Shown here in pieces: positions 16,938-26,489 of a stretch of DNA of 64,000 nt (position 1 is its first letter; each line of letters begins with the position of its first letter). The position numbers and the translations under genes are program-made. The DNA lies in NCBI GenBank assembly GCA_945905295.1, contig CAMDPX010000002.1, forward strand, positions 46,205 through 110,204. Reading direction: 5' to 3'. Source of the stretch: Planctomyces sp. SH-PL62. GTDB lineage: Bacteria; Planctomycetota; Planctomycetia; Planctomycetales; Planctomycetaceae. The notes under the pieces are model-generated. The model worked only from the letters and a program-made list of their open reading frames with translations, had not been told where the DNA came from and searched no databases.

Positions 16938-18233
16938 TCACACTTCGGCCAGCGGCGCGGAGGCATCTCCCAGTTTTTCGGCGTGCAGCCCGGACTTGTT
17001 CATCAGCGAGAGGAACAGCCGACACATCTGCCGATCGGGTTTGCCAGAGTAGTCGAGCACTCGGCCACCCTTGATCTGGCCGCCCGCACCGCCGAGCACG
17101 ACCACCGGTAGCTGCGTCGCGTCGTGATGACCGGTCATCATGCTCGAGCAATACATGATCATCGAGTTGTCGAGCAGAGTGCGTTCGCCTTCTTGGATCG
17201 CGTCCAGCTTGCGGGCGATGTAGCCAAGTTGCTCCAGGAAGAACCGATTGACCTTCAGCCAGTCGGCTCCGTCCGAATGCGACAGCAAGTGGTGGATCAT
17301 GTAATCGACATTGAGGTTCGGGAACCGCAGCGACGAGTGATCGTTGTTGAGCTTCAGCGTGCAGACCCGCGTCGTGTCGGTCTGGAAGCCAAGCACCAGG
17401 ATGTCGCACATCAACTTCATGTGCTCGGCAACGTCCTGCGGAATGCCGTCGGCCGGACGCGGGATGTTCGGCTTGTCGAGCGTTGGCCGCCAACCTTGCA
17501 GCTCGCCGCGCTTGCCGGATTGTTCGATGCGCTGTTCGACGTCGCGCACCGAATCGAGGTACTCGTCCAGCTTACGTTGATCGTTCTTGCTGATGTCGCG
17601 CCGCAGGTCACTCGCATCGGCGAGTACTGCGTCGAGCACGCTCTTGTCGCCGCGTTGCACTTCGTCTTTGAAGAGCCGATCGAAGGCGAGTGCGGGATAA
17701 ACCTCCAGCGGAGTCGGCGTGGTTGGCGAGCTCCACGAGATGTGCGAGCTGTAAAGCATCGAATAGTTTTTGTGGACCGACGGATTCGCCTTTTCGCAGC
17801 CGAGCACGAGGCTGGGCACCTTCGTGTTGCGCCCGTACTTCTGAGCGATAAGTTGATCGAAGCTGGTCCCCGACCGAATCTCGCCGCCCGGCGCAAGCGG
17901 TGCCCCCGACAACAGATTGCCGGTCTGGGAGCTGTGAATGTTTCCCTTCAAAGCCTGCTCGTTGTAAAGCCCGCGAATGAACAGCAACTTCTGGCGGAAG
18001 TCGTGCAGCGGAGCGAGCACTTGGCCCAACTCCATGCCCGACCCTTCTCCCTTCGCCCACCATTCCTTGCTGTGGAACCCGTTGCCGGAGAACAACACCG
18101 CCGTGCGAATCGGAGCCTGACTGGCTCGCTTGCCAGCTTCGTCGTCACCCCACACCGTCAGCGACTCGAACCACGGCAAGGCCATCGAGACTCCGACGCC
18201 TCGAAGAAACGTTCTGCGGGAGAAGTGATTCAT
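16938..18233 (-). CDS. DUF1552 protein with Tat signal
   Basis: 431 residues. It begins MNHFSRRTFLRGVGVSMALPWF, a clear twin-arginine signal. The rest follows the DUF1552 family: 'FSGNGFHSKEWWAKGEGS', 'LFIRGLYNEQALKG', 'SFDQLIAQKYG' and 'NNDHSSLRFPNLNVDYMIHHLLSH'. DUF1552 belongs to the same superfamily as DUF1501 and plays the same partner role for the DUF1592-type haem proteins. Here the DUF1592 gene lies immediately upstream on the same strand, with a palindrome between them. It should be exported to the periplasm; the substrate is unknown. Confidence 0.92.
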   Translation of the reverse strand: MNHFSRRTFLRGVGVSMALPWFESLTVWGDDEAGKRASQAPIRTAVLFSGNGFHSKEWWAKGEGSGMELGQVLAPLHDFRQKLLFIRGLYNEQALKGNIHSSQTGNLLSGAPLAPGGEIRSGTSFDQLIAQKYGRNTKVPSLVLGCEKANPSVHKNYSMLYSSHISWSSPTTPTPLEVYPALAFDRLFKDEVQRGDKSVLDAVLADASDLRRDISKNDQRKLDEYLDSVRDVEQRIEQSGKRGELQGWRPTLDKPNIPRPADGIPQDVAEHMKLMCDILVLGFQTDTTRVCTLKLNNDHSSLRFPNLNVDYMIHHLLSHSDGADWLKVNRFFLEQLGYIARKLDAIQEGERTLLDNSMIMYCSSMMTGHHDATQLPVVVLGGAGGQIKGGRVLDYSGKPDRQMCRLFLSLMNKSGLHAEKLGDASAPLAEV

Positions 18234-18328
18234 GGTTCATTCCTTGTGAGGAGGACGATTGCCAAACGGCGAGGGAGTATAGCCGGGATCGAATGCCTGC
18301 GGACAATCTGAAAGTATCGGATGAGGGA

Positions 18329-18393
18329 GCCCGACGAATCGAAGGAGACGACGAATGATTTGCTTATTCGTCGTCTCCTTTGATTCGTCGGGC
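18329..18393. repeat. Palindromic element, family E copy 2
   Basis: It has the same arms as the element at 10979-11044 (GCCCGACGAATCGAAGGAGA and complement) with a different loop and one mismatch in the right arm. It lies between the DUF1592 gene and its DUF1552 partner. Confidence 0.85.
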
Positions 18394-18403
18394 ACCTCTT
18401 TCT

Positions 18404-21400
18404 TCATTCTCCATTCGCAACACGAATCTTTGTGAACTGCGGACTTTGCACAATCGCCTCAATCGCAACGCTCATCCGGTAGCCGTTCGCTTTCAATCGG
18501 ACCTGAATCTCGTCGAGCAGCGGTTCGTCGGAGAGTTCCACGGCTCGGCCGAGGGCGTAGCCCAGCAGCTTGCGGCAGAACTGCCGGACGAAGTCGTCGC
18601 GGCGAGTGGTGAGCAGATACGACCGCAGTCCGTCGAGTCCATTGATCTCGGTGCCGTCCAGCAGTTTCGTGCGGGTGTCGATGGGCGGTTGAACGGCCGC
18701 GCGGGAGCGGCCGATGCCGTCGAAGTTCTCCAACGAAAACCCAAACGGGTCGATGCGCGCGTGACACTTCGCACAGGCGGCGACTGAGCTGTGCTTCTCG
18801 ATCAGTTGCCGCTCGGTCAATCCGGCCGGGACGACATCAGGGAGTATCGGCACCCCTTTCGGAGGCTTCGGCAGCTTTTCGTGGAGCAGCACTTCGCTGA
18901 CCCAATTGCCGCGCAGGATGGGGCTCGTGCGGGATGCTCCGGATTGCTTCGACAGCGTGCTGGCCATGCCGAGGATTCCGCCGCGGCCGTGCTGTTTGAT
19001 GCCATCGACGCGCCGCCATTCCGATCGTAGGTCAGCCTTTCCAGGCTGACTGTCAGGCTGAAAAGTCTGACCTACGGGGATGCCGTAGTGCTTCGCGAGC
19101 TCTTCATTCACGAACGTGTGATCGGCGTCGAGCAGTTCCAAAACCGAGCCGTCGCGTTGCACCAGATCCATGAAGAAGCGGATCGACTCTTCATACATCG
19201 CGCCGCGCAGGCCGTTGAAAGTTGGGAACGTGGCTTCGCTCTTTTCGTCGTGCGTGTCGAAGTCGTAGATGTGCAGCCATTGGCAGGCGAACTCGGTGGC
19301 AAGCCGGCGGACGCGAGCGTCTCGCGACATGCGGCGAGTTTGCGCGGTGAGCGTTTCCAGTTCGTGAAGTTTTTTGCTGGCGGCGACTTCGCGAAGTTCG
19401 GCATCGGGGACCGACGACCAGAGGAAGAAGCTGAGTCGCGTGGCGAGTTCGTCGTGGCCGATGCTGCTCGCATTGGCACGGACGCTGGCAGCGTCTGCCA
19501 CGGGACGTTCGGGGCGATACAGAAACTCTGGCGAGACGAGCACTCGTGCGAGCAGCAAGCGGATCGCATCGTCGTGCGCGAGTTCTTGATCTCGCAGCGA
19601 GCGATACAGCGCACGCAAACCGACCGACTCGGCCTGCCGCAGCGGACGGCGGTAGGCTCGCGCGGCGAATTCCAAAACAGACTCGACGTGCTTCGGTTCG
19701 GTCTCCACCAGCCGACGGCGGAACGATTCGGCCCGTTCGCCGAACGGCTTTCGCAGCGGTTCAAAGACCTTGGGGTCGGCGTCTTGAGTCGCGTATTGGA
19801 TGAGTTGCTCCAGCGCATCGACCAGCGTCAGCGCGTCGTAACTGACGAAGTGCATTTCATCCCACAGCCGGTCAAGCCGCGCAGCCTCGGCATCGTTGAG
19901 CATCAGCCGGCGGAGGTGATCATCCTCGCGATAGAACAGCGTCAGCGTGACGACCTCATCGACCGGCACGATCTTCGTGTAACACAGAGCGGCCGGGAAC
20001 CAGCGGCGGAACTCGTCAAACGAGGTTTCGATTCGGCGTCGCGCGGCGCTGCCCTCGTTGACCACAATCGGGGTCGTGTGCGACACGCTGCGGTTGTTGG
20101 AAGTCCACGGGCCGTTCGCGTTGGTTTCGATCGCGGCAGTTGCTTGCAGTCCCTTCGCGGTCTCCGGCTTCGTGGTCAGGACTTGAAACTGCACGCTTCC
20201 CTCTTTGCCAGTCTCGGCATGCAGCGAGCCAGTTGTGACGAACTCCGCACCGGCCACGAGGTCCGCTGGGAGTCGCACTTCGATCACGGACGGCGCGGCC
20301 ACGCAGAGGCTCGCGGCTTCGACCGTAGGTTGGGACTCTGTCCCGACCGCTTTGGTCTTTCCCTTTGTGTCACCATCCACCTCGTTCGTTGATTTGGCGT
20401 TCGGGTCGGGACGGAGTCCCAACCTACGGGGATGCTTACCAAACATTCCCGGATCAAGACCGAGCTTGCTCTCTTTGTCATCGTTCGCACCACTAGCCGG
20501 TGGAGCCGAAAGAGCTTTCAACGCCGATGCGAGCAACGGTCCTCCGAGAGACGTGAGTTGCCGATACAGCACGATGTCCGGTGATTCCTTCGGCAACGAC
20601 GACACGCCCCCTTGCAGCAATCGTTGCACTTCGTCGGCGAGCCGTTGCTTCTCTTCGACACTCGCGGCCGACTGCCAGCGAGCCAGCACCGAACCCGCCG
20701 CGATGACGTGACCGGTCGAGCCGTTCGCCGGCTCGGAATAGAAGTGCCAGACGTCCGCGTTGCCGTGCGAATCCTTATGCGGATTGCCGGCAAGAATCTC
20801 CGGAGAGAGCTCGCGGCCGAGATTCCATTCGCGCGTGCCGTCATTCATTGTGAAGTCGATCGCGGTCAGATCGCACGAGTGATTGCCGTCGCGCGGACCA
20901 ATCACCAGCGACACGAGATCGCCCGACCGCACCGCGATCTTTTCGAGCGGGCCAATCTTCACCTTGTTCGGCCCCTGAGCCGTACCCGCCGCCAGCCGTT
21001 GCCGCGAATTGCCGCGTCGCAGTTCGAGCGACCAGACGACACCGTTGCCGCATTCCGGGTGAGCGTGCTGCACCTGACCTTCGATGCGCAGCGTCGCCGC
21101 CGCCGGACTGCGCCAGCCGACCGCGACCGAGAGCGTCGGCGTCGGATGCACCGCAATGCTGTGCGGAGCCATGTTGCCGGGAATGCGCACGTGCTGATCG
21201 GACGAGTTCGCCACCACGCTGAGTGCCTCGTCGCCAACCCAGGCTTTGACGAAATCGTAGCCCGCTGAAGTCTCCGCCTTCCGCGCGATCGGCGCGCCGA
21301 TCTTCGCCGCTCCGCCCGCGCCGATGCCGAGATAATCCAACCACGCTTCCAGTGCATCGGCATCGACTCCGTGCTTCTGTGCGAGTTGTTTCACATCGAC

Positions 21401-22843
21401 TGCGTCTTGCGCCGTGCTCACATCCGTCGCTGCGGCGAGACACTTCGCCGCACTAGCGAACAATCGCTCGCGCCGTGCCGCGAGTTCGCGAGAGACCGGA
21501 CGCACATCGCGCAACAACAAATCGGGCCGGCCCGGTGCAACGAATCGTGGACGTTCCCAGATCGCGAAGTCTTGTTCGTTGCCGTCCCCCGCGTCTCCGG
21601 CCGACAGATACAACACGACGTCCTGTCCTTCCGGAGCGGCCGGCAGCTTCAATTTGATTTCATGCCGCGCGGTAATCGGAGCGACCGGCTCCATCCACGC
21701 CTTCGGGCCGCCGACTTTGCCGATATGCCCGACGCTCGTGAACCGCCACAACGCCTGCTGCCACCGCGCGACTTCTGCCGCGAGTGCCGGTGCGTCCTCC
21801 GGTTTCGCGGTTTGCCAACGCGCTCGCAGTCCGTCGATCAACAGACTTCGCGCCGCCACTGTCGAAACAGGCGAGCGGGGGGCGTTAGCCCCCCGGTTCT
21901 GCGGAGACTCCACCGGGGGGCTGACGCCGCCCCGCTCGCCAAGTTCGTTCGTGGACGTCATTAGCTTCCACAACCCGCCGAGATACTTCGCACGCAGCCC
22001 GCGTTCGGTCGCGACCGCTTCGATTGTCTTTTTGCCGCTCTGCAAAGCATCTCGTTCGGCGAGCGTCGCCGCGAAATACTTTTCGATTGGCAGTCGTCCG
22101 CCAGCGTTCGTGTCGAAGACGATTCCTTGCAGGTTGACCTTCGAGCCTCCCTGACCGTCGGTGAACTCGCGATAGAACGCGCGAATCTCCGTGAGCAACG
22201 CCTCGGTCCAGTCCCGCCGAGTCGTGCTCGGTGAGAAGCGAATTCCGTCCGGCAAGAGGACCGCGTGCTCGGCGACGTCTTTGCCCGCGTCGAGATACTT
22301 CGTCAACAGCGACGGCGACATCACCAGCGCGTGCCCGGCGTTCGTGAACCCTTCCCCCGCCGCGCCATCGACCGGAAACTCACGCGCCGGCTGTAAGGAT
22401 TCGACACCGGTCAGGTCGCGCAGCGCGTAGGTGTATTCGGCGTTGCTCAGCCGTCGCAGCACAACTGGTCCCGGATCGCCGGCGAATCGCTTGGCTTCTT
22501 CCTTCAAGTACCGCCGCACCCAATCGCGCAGCTTCGAGCGTTCGGCATCGCTGAGTTGTTGCTTCGCCTCCGGCGGCGGCATCTGCCCGCTGTCGAGCAT
22601 CTCGCCGACTTTCTGCCAGGTGCGAACTTCTTTGCGGACGTCGCCGAAGGTGGCGAACGACAACAGATTGATCTCCGCCTCCGCCAGCTTCTCGGAATGA
22701 CACTCACCGCACGTCCGCACCACGAGCGGTCGCACGTCGGTCGAATAAGTCTTGTCGAGAGCGCCGAAGTCAGGCTCCGCAGCGGCGGCCAGGTTGCAAG
22801 TCAGAGCCCAAATAAAACCGAGGTGCCAATATGAGAGCCGCAT
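18404..22843 (-). CDS. Giant DUF1587/1592/1588/1585/1595 haem protein
   Basis: 1479 residues from the ATG at 22843, which starts a signal peptide. An upstream in-frame ATG at 22888 would spoil the signal. The order visible is: N-terminal haem site CGECH; DUF1587 ('RRLSNAEYTYALRDLTGV', about 150-230); a long middle with carbohydrate-binding-like segments; DUF1595/DUF1592 ('ARAYRRPLRQAE', 'LSFFLWSSVPDAEL', 'FACQWLHIYDFDTHD'); DUF1588 ('GGILGMASTLSKQSGASRTS'); CxxCH 'CAKCH'; and DUF1585 at the end. Such proteins are periplasmic, planctomycete-enriched and paired with DUF1552. It is unusually long because it carries three palindromic insertions (about residues 302-325, 805-840 and 1257-1273), all in-frame. 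Confidence 0.93.
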   Translation of the reverse strand: MRLSYWHLGFIWALTCNLAAAAEPDFGALDKTYSTDVRPLVVRTCGECHSEKLAEAEINLLSFATFGDVRKEVRTWQKVGEMLDSGQMPPPEAKQQLSDAERSKLRDWVRRYLKEEAKRFAGDPGPVVLRRLSNAEYTYALRDLTGVESLQPAREFPVDGAAGEGFTNAGHALVMSPSLLTKYLDAGKDVAEHAVLLPDGIRFSPSTTRRDWTEALLTEIRAFYREFTDGQGGSKVNLQGIVFDTNAGGRLPIEKYFAATLAERDALQSGKKTIEAVATERGLRAKYLGGLWKLMTSTNELGERGGVSPPVESPQNRGANAPRSPVSTVAARSLLIDGLRARWQTAKPEDAPALAAEVARWQQALWRFTSVGHIGKVGGPKAWMEPVAPITARHEIKLKLPAAPEGQDVVLYLSAGDAGDGNEQDFAIWERPRFVAPGRPDLLLRDVRPVSRELAARRERLFASAAKCLAAATDVSTAQDAVDVKQLAQKHGVDADALEAWLDYLGIGAGGAAKIGAPIARKAETSAGYDFVKAWVGDEALSVVANSSDQHVRIPGNMAPHSIAVHPTPTLSVAVGWRSPAAATLRIEGQVQHAHPECGNGVVWSLELRRGNSRQRLAAGTAQGPNKVKIGPLEKIAVRSGDLVSLVIGPRDGNHSCDLTAIDFTMNDGTREWNLGRELSPEILAGNPHKDSHGNADVWHFYSEPANGSTGHVIAAGSVLARWQSAASVEEKQRLADEVQRLLQGGVSSLPKESPDIVLYRQLTSLGGPLLASALKALSAPPASGANDDKESKLGLDPGMFGKHPRRLGLRPDPNAKSTNEVDGDTKGKTKAVGTESQPTVEAASLCVAAPSVIEVRLPADLVAGAEFVTTGSLHAETGKEGSVQFQVLTTKPETAKGLQATAAIETNANGPWTSNNRSVSHTTPIVVNEGSAARRRIETSFDEFRRWFPAALCYTKIVPVDEVVTLTLFYREDDHLRRLMLNDAEAARLDRLWDEMHFVSYDALTLVDALEQLIQYATQDADPKVFEPLRKPFGERAESFRRRLVETEPKHVESVLEFAARAYRRPLRQAESVGLRALYRSLRDQELAHDDAIRLLLARVLVSPEFLYRPERPVADAASVRANASSIGHDELATRLSFFLWSSVPDAELREVAASKKLHELETLTAQTRRMSRDARVRRLATEFACQWLHIYDFDTHDEKSEATFPTFNGLRGAMYEESIRFFMDLVQRDGSVLELLDADHTFVNEELAKHYGIPVGQTFQPDSQPGKADLRSEWRRVDGIKQHGRGGILGMASTLSKQSGASRTSPILRGNWVSEVLLHEKLPKPPKGVPILPDVVPAGLTERQLIEKHSSVAACAKCHARIDPFGFSLENFDGIGRSRAAVQPPIDTRTKLLDGTEINGLDGLRSYLLTTRRDDFVRQFCRKLLGYALGRAVELSDEPLLDEIQVRLKANGYRMSVAIEAIVQSPQFTKIRVANGE
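19027..19075. repeat. Family D palindrome inside the DUF1592 gene
   Basis: GTAGGTCAGCCTTTCCAGGC and its imperfect complement ending at 19075 form a 49-base inverted repeat. The encoded peptide is 'VGQTFQPDSQPGKADL', placed after the conserved 'NEELAKHYGIP' of DUF1592. Its peptide is unlike the protein around it, and the frame is kept. Confidence 0.8.
20324..20430. repeat. Family C palindrome inside the DUF1592 gene
   Basis: CCGTAGGTTGGGACTCTGTC at 20324 is complemented by the arm ending at 20430. The loop of about 60 bases encodes a charged stretch. The two arms encode the peptides 'VGTESQPTV' and 'RRLGLRPDP'. The insertion is in-frame in the poorly conserved middle of the protein. Confidence 0.8.
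21870..21940. repeat. Family A palindrome inside the DUF1592 gene
   Basis: GGCGAGCGGGGGGCGTTAGC and its complement ending GCTCGCC bound a 71-base element. The peptide on the coding strand is 'GERGGVSPPVES...GANAPRSP', the signature shared with copies at 37389, 41195 and 45789. Confidence 0.88.
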
Positions 22844-23243
22844 CGTCGTTTGTCCTTCATCTTTGGTCGCCGCGAATGGCCGACTCATTTTCGATTCGGC
22901 TAGGCAAGTCTCTGCGTTGATCGGCGGGCCGATGGTTTACAACAAGTCCCCAGGGACTACCAGCAGCAACATTGGGATGGGCTTCAATTGGCTGACAGAG
23001 AAATGGGGACAGAAAAAATTAAAGTCGAGTCCTCCGGGTCTCTATTGCGTGCTGGCGACCAGAGCTTTGCCGGGTTTTTCTGTCCCCATTTTTCTGTCAG
23101 CTTGCAGCTCCCTCAAAACCAAGTCTGTCGGCTGTAATCCCGGTAGCCTCCGTTGACAGAACCGGACGCTCGGACGAACGTGGCTCGCCGCTACGAGAGG
23201 TTTCGCGTGTGATTCGCGACGGCTTTGTGATGGAGAGAGAACC
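22844..23243. other. 400-base intergenic region holding a palindrome
   Basis: This gap separates two divergent genes. It should contain promoters for both, but no convincing -35/-10 pair was recognised. Its main content is the inverted repeat listed at 22991-23101. No conserved small gene was seen; the short open frames here read through the palindrome. Confidence 0.6.
22991..23101. repeat. Intergenic inverted repeat with GACAGAAA..TGTCCCC arms
   Basis: GCTGACAGAGAAATGGGGAC followed by AGAAAAA is mirrored by TTTTTCTGTCCCCATTTTTCTGTCAGC. The loop is about 57 bases. The arms are A/T-tracted and GC-cored, unlike the other families. It lies in the divergent gap before 23244. Confidence 0.8.
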
Positions 23244-25349
23244 ATGATGACTTTGGCTCGCGCTGCGTTGGTTGGGCGGATCGCGATCACCGTGATGACG
23301 GCCATGATTGCTTCACCTGCGGCATTGGCTCAAACGCCGAATCCCGAATTCACGCACGCGCTGCCGATGGCGATTCAACGCGGAGCCACCACCGACATCA
23401 CCGTCTTCACATACCCGAATCAGAAGAAAGGTTTCGCGGGGACGTTCGCCGTGCTGTTTCAAGGCGAGGGGATACGGGCCGAGATCATTCCGCATGGCGA
23501 AAAGGATCCTGTGGATCAACTCAAGCTGAAGGTCACGGCTGATGCGACGACCGCGCTGGGATCGCGCGAGTTTCGCGTCGCGGCGGCGAATGGAGCTTCA
23601 ACCTGCGGGCAATTGCTGGTCGTCGATGGCCCGGTGGTGGTCGAGCAAGCCGAACCGCACGCCGATCGGGAGAAAGCTCAGCAGCTCGTCATTGGGCAGA
23701 CCATTTCCGGCCAGTTGACGGCGCGCGAGCAAGTCGATGTCTACAAGCTGACGGCGGTGGCTGGGCAGTCGGTGACGTTCGCGATGCACTGCTTCCGGTT
23801 CTTTTACAAACGGCACAATCAGTTCGATCAGCTCGATCCGATTCTGGTCGTCAGCGACGCGACCGGCCGCGAACTGTCATCCAACGACGATTTTCATTTC
23901 GCGGACTCGCTGGTGAACTACAAGTTCGAACAAGCGGGGGATTACTTCGTGACCGTCCGCGATGTGGACTTCAACGGGACCGCGTCGTTCACTTACGTGC
24001 TGCAAACGACCGACCGGCCGTTCGTCACCGCTGCGTTTCCGCTGGCGGTCTCGCCGAGCGGGCCGATGTCGTTTCAAGTCGCTGGCTTCAACCTTACAAC
24101 GCCGACGGCTGAGCTGGTGCCGAACTCGTTACCGAATCCGCTGCCGGTTGGCCGTTATTCGGCCCAGTTGTCTCCCGGTTCGCCGGCGTTCAATCCGGTG
24201 CTGCTCGAAGTGACCGACTTGCCGCTCGTCGCTGATGCGGAGCCGAATGACAAGCCGGAACAAGCTCAAGCGGTCTCGGTTCCGCAAGCGATCAACGGCC
24301 GCATGGACCCGCCGAACGATATCGACAGCTACGCGCTAACGATGAAAGCAGGGCAGACCGTGCGCTGCGAAGTTCGAGCCCGCCGTAATGGTTCGAGCCT
24401 CGACTCTACGCTCCGCGTGCTCCACCCGACGGCCGGAGTCATCGCGACGAACGACGACATTCATCCGAGCACGAAGGACTCGATGCTCGTCTTCTCGGCT
24501 TCGGTCGATGGCGTTTACACGATTCAGATTCGCGACCTGCTCAATCGAGGCGGCCCGACGTTCGGATACATATTGTCCGTAAAGCCGGAAGTCGCTGACT
24601 TCACCGCACAGTGCGACGAAGACCGAGCGGGGCTTGGTCCCGGCACGAATTTTCCCTGGTATGTGAAGCTCACGAAGACCGGCGGCTTCAACGTGCCGGT
24701 GGAGGTTCGTGTCGAAGGCTTGCCCGCCGGAGTCACTTGCTCGCCGCTGACGATCCCGGCTCACGCCACCGACGGAGTGCTGATCCTGCAAGCGGCCGCC
24801 GATGCGAAGCCAGTTGCGTCGCTGGTGAAAGTGATTGCGAAAGCGACGATCCCCGGTGCCGAAGGTCAGCCGCCGCGCGTCATTGAGAAGCTTGTCGAAC
24901 CGCTCACCGAGATGGAGATGCCCGGCGGAGGACGGATGGCTTCGCCGGTCGAGACTCAGATGGTTTCCGTCTGTTCCATCTTCGACATCGCCGCTGTCCG
25001 CGTCACTCCGACGGAGTTGACGCTCAAGCCCGGCGAGAAGGCCACGATCGAAGTCGAGATTCAACGCCGAGAGAACTACAAGGACCGCCTGACGCTCGAC
25101 GTGATGCTGCAACATCTCGGCCAAGTCTTCGGCACGCCGTTGCCGCCGGGCGTGAAGATGGTCGATGCCGGAGCCAAGATGTCGCTCGATGCCAACGAGT
25201 CAAAAGGGCGCGTTGTGATCGAAATCGCTCCAGATGCCAAACCGGTTGAGCGCTTACCGCTCAGTATCAATGCGAATGTCTCGATCAGCTTCACTCAAAA
25301 GCGACCGTATGCCAGCCCGCCGATTTGGCTGACGATCAAAGCTCCCTGA
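23244..25349 (+). CDS. Secreted PPC-domain protein
   Basis: 701 residues. GGAGAG precedes the ATG, and the N-terminus (MMTLARAALVGRIAITVM...ALAQ) is a signal peptide. At least two bacterial pre-peptidase C-terminal (PPC) domains are visible. One is around residues 140-255 ('EQVDVYKLTAVAGQSVTFAM', 'DYFVTVRDVDFNGTASFTYVL') and one around 330-450 ('NDIDSYALTMKAGQTVRCEV', 'GVYTIQIRDLLNRGGPTFGY'). The remainder is beta-rich, Ig-like sequence. PPC domains bind surfaces or other domains in exported proteins. No protease or other catalytic domain is present, so it is probably a structural or binding protein of the cell envelope. It has no operon partner. Confidence 0.85.
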   Translation: MMTLARAALVGRIAITVMTAMIASPAALAQTPNPEFTHALPMAIQRGATTDITVFTYPNQKKGFAGTFAVLFQGEGIRAEIIPHGEKDPVDQLKLKVTADATTALGSREFRVAAANGASTCGQLLVVDGPVVVEQAEPHADREKAQQLVIGQTISGQLTAREQVDVYKLTAVAGQSVTFAMHCFRFFYKRHNQFDQLDPILVVSDATGRELSSNDDFHFADSLVNYKFEQAGDYFVTVRDVDFNGTASFTYVLQTTDRPFVTAAFPLAVSPSGPMSFQVAGFNLTTPTAELVPNSLPNPLPVGRYSAQLSPGSPAFNPVLLEVTDLPLVADAEPNDKPEQAQAVSVPQAINGRMDPPNDIDSYALTMKAGQTVRCEVRARRNGSSLDSTLRVLHPTAGVIATNDDIHPSTKDSMLVFSASVDGVYTIQIRDLLNRGGPTFGYILSVKPEVADFTAQCDEDRAGLGPGTNFPWYVKLTKTGGFNVPVEVRVEGLPAGVTCSPLTIPAHATDGVLILQAAADAKPVASLVKVIAKATIPGAEGQPPRVIEKLVEPLTEMEMPGGGRMASPVETQMVSVCSIFDIAAVRVTPTELTLKPGEKATIEVEIQRRENYKDRLTLDVMLQHLGQVFGTPLPPGVKMVDAGAKMSLDANESKGRVVIEIAPDAKPVERLPLSINANVSISFTQKRPYASPPIWLTIKAP

Positions 25350-25621
25350 CGTCATCGAAGCCAAGCCGAGCTCATTCGTTACGAGCGATTGCGATCGCCC
25401 CAGTGTTGCTCGGCTCACGATGCAGTCTGCCGCAGTTCCGGTCAAAGTTGCCGAATGAGTCGGCGAATTGCCTAAGAAATGCGGCAGATCTTGTTTTGGA
25501 ATTCCCGCGACTGCTTCGTGGGGAAAAATACGGGTCGTCGATGGCCGGCTCAGCTCCTGCGATTTTTCCGTGGAGAACTTTGGACTGGCCTTTTCGAGTC
25601 CCATTTGTGAAGGATTGGATC

Positions 25622-26416
25622 ATGATCAGGAACGTAATTCTTGCAGTGGCCGTCGTGTCGAGCCTTGTGGCCTCGACGGCTCAAGCCGATCACCGACGCG
25701 GAGGCTCGCGAGGTGGCGTCGGCTTTGGCGGCATCGGCATTGGCGGCAGCGGCTTTCAACTGAACATCGGCCGTGGCGGCTATGGCTACGGCCGCGGCTA
25801 CGGGGGATACGGCTATGGATCGGGCTACGGAAGTTACGGTTCCGGCTTCGGCTCGGGCTATTACTCGAGTCCGAACTATTACTACGACCAATCGTACTCC
25901 ACGCCGTACTACTACACTCCGAGCCAAGTCTATACCGGCACCACGATCGTCCCTGCCGGGCCGCAAGCTCCGATGTTTGACGGCGGTTCCATCGTGCTGA
26001 CGAATCCGGCCACGAACAGCGCGACCGTCGAATATGCTCTGAACGGTCAGCCGTTCGCGATGAAGCCCGGTCAGTCGCAGCGGTTCACTCACGAGCGTGA
26101 TTGGATCGTGGAGTTCAACCGCGGCGGCGACAGCAACGTCGCGACGTACAGCCTCAAGTCGGCGACCTACAAGTTCAAACCGACAGCCCTTGGATGGGAA
26201 CTGTTTGAGCAAGCGGAACCACAACCGTCCGTCGGTGCCTTGCCTCCGGCCCCTGCCAACGATGCCGCTCCCGTGAAATCCGTCGAACGGCCGCGCTCGG
26301 TCAACCCACCGCCGCCGCCAGTGCCCGAAGCGGACGAACCGAAATCGCCAGCGATCACCAGCCCGTCGAGCGATTCAGCGGCGGTCATCCGTCCGCGCCA
26401 AGTTCCACAACCCTGA
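25622..26416 (+). CDS. Secreted Gly/Tyr-rich protein with proline-rich tail
   Basis: 264 residues from the ATG at 25622, the start of a signal peptide ending near 'STAQADH'. The frame is open to 25325, but that part has no coding character. Residues about 22-95 are Gly/Tyr/Ser-rich with repeats such as 'YGYGRGYGGYGYGSGYGSYG'. A compact domain of about 90 residues follows ('GGSIVLTNPATNSATVEYALNGQPF', 'VEFNRGGDSNVATYSLKSATYKF'), and the tail is rich in Pro. Similar proteins are frequent in planctomycetes; a surface or matrix role is plausible but unproved. A strong terminator follows the stop. Confidence 0.75.
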   Translation: MIRNVILAVAVVSSLVASTAQADHRRGGSRGGVGFGGIGIGGSGFQLNIGRGGYGYGRGYGGYGYGSGYGSYGSGFGSGYYSSPNYYYDQSYSTPYYYTPSQVYTGTTIVPAGPQAPMFDGGSIVLTNPATNSATVEYALNGQPFAMKPGQSQRFTHERDWIVEFNRGGDSNVATYSLKSATYKFKPTALGWELFEQAEPQPSVGALPPAPANDAAPVKSVERPRSVNPPPPPVPEADEPKSPAITSPSSDSAAVIRPRQVPQP

Positions 26417-26439
26417 CGCTGAAGTCCTTCAATAACACC

Positions 26440-26473
26440 AAAGCCCGGCCGTTCCGAACGACCGGGCTTTTTT
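26440..26473 (+). terminator. Rho-independent terminator
   Basis: The stem AAAGCCCGG / CCGGGCTTT with a 13-base spacer is followed by a run of T. It lies 23 bases after the stop of the Gly/Tyr-rich gene. The mirrored A-run also lets it serve the convergent esterase gene. Confidence 0.9.
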
Positions 26474-26489
26474 CGTGGATTGGCGACCT

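Noticed and set aside
17124..18311. 395-residue plus-strand frame opposite DUF1552
   Set aside because: Antisense shadow of a well-defined Tat-exported DUF1552 protein.
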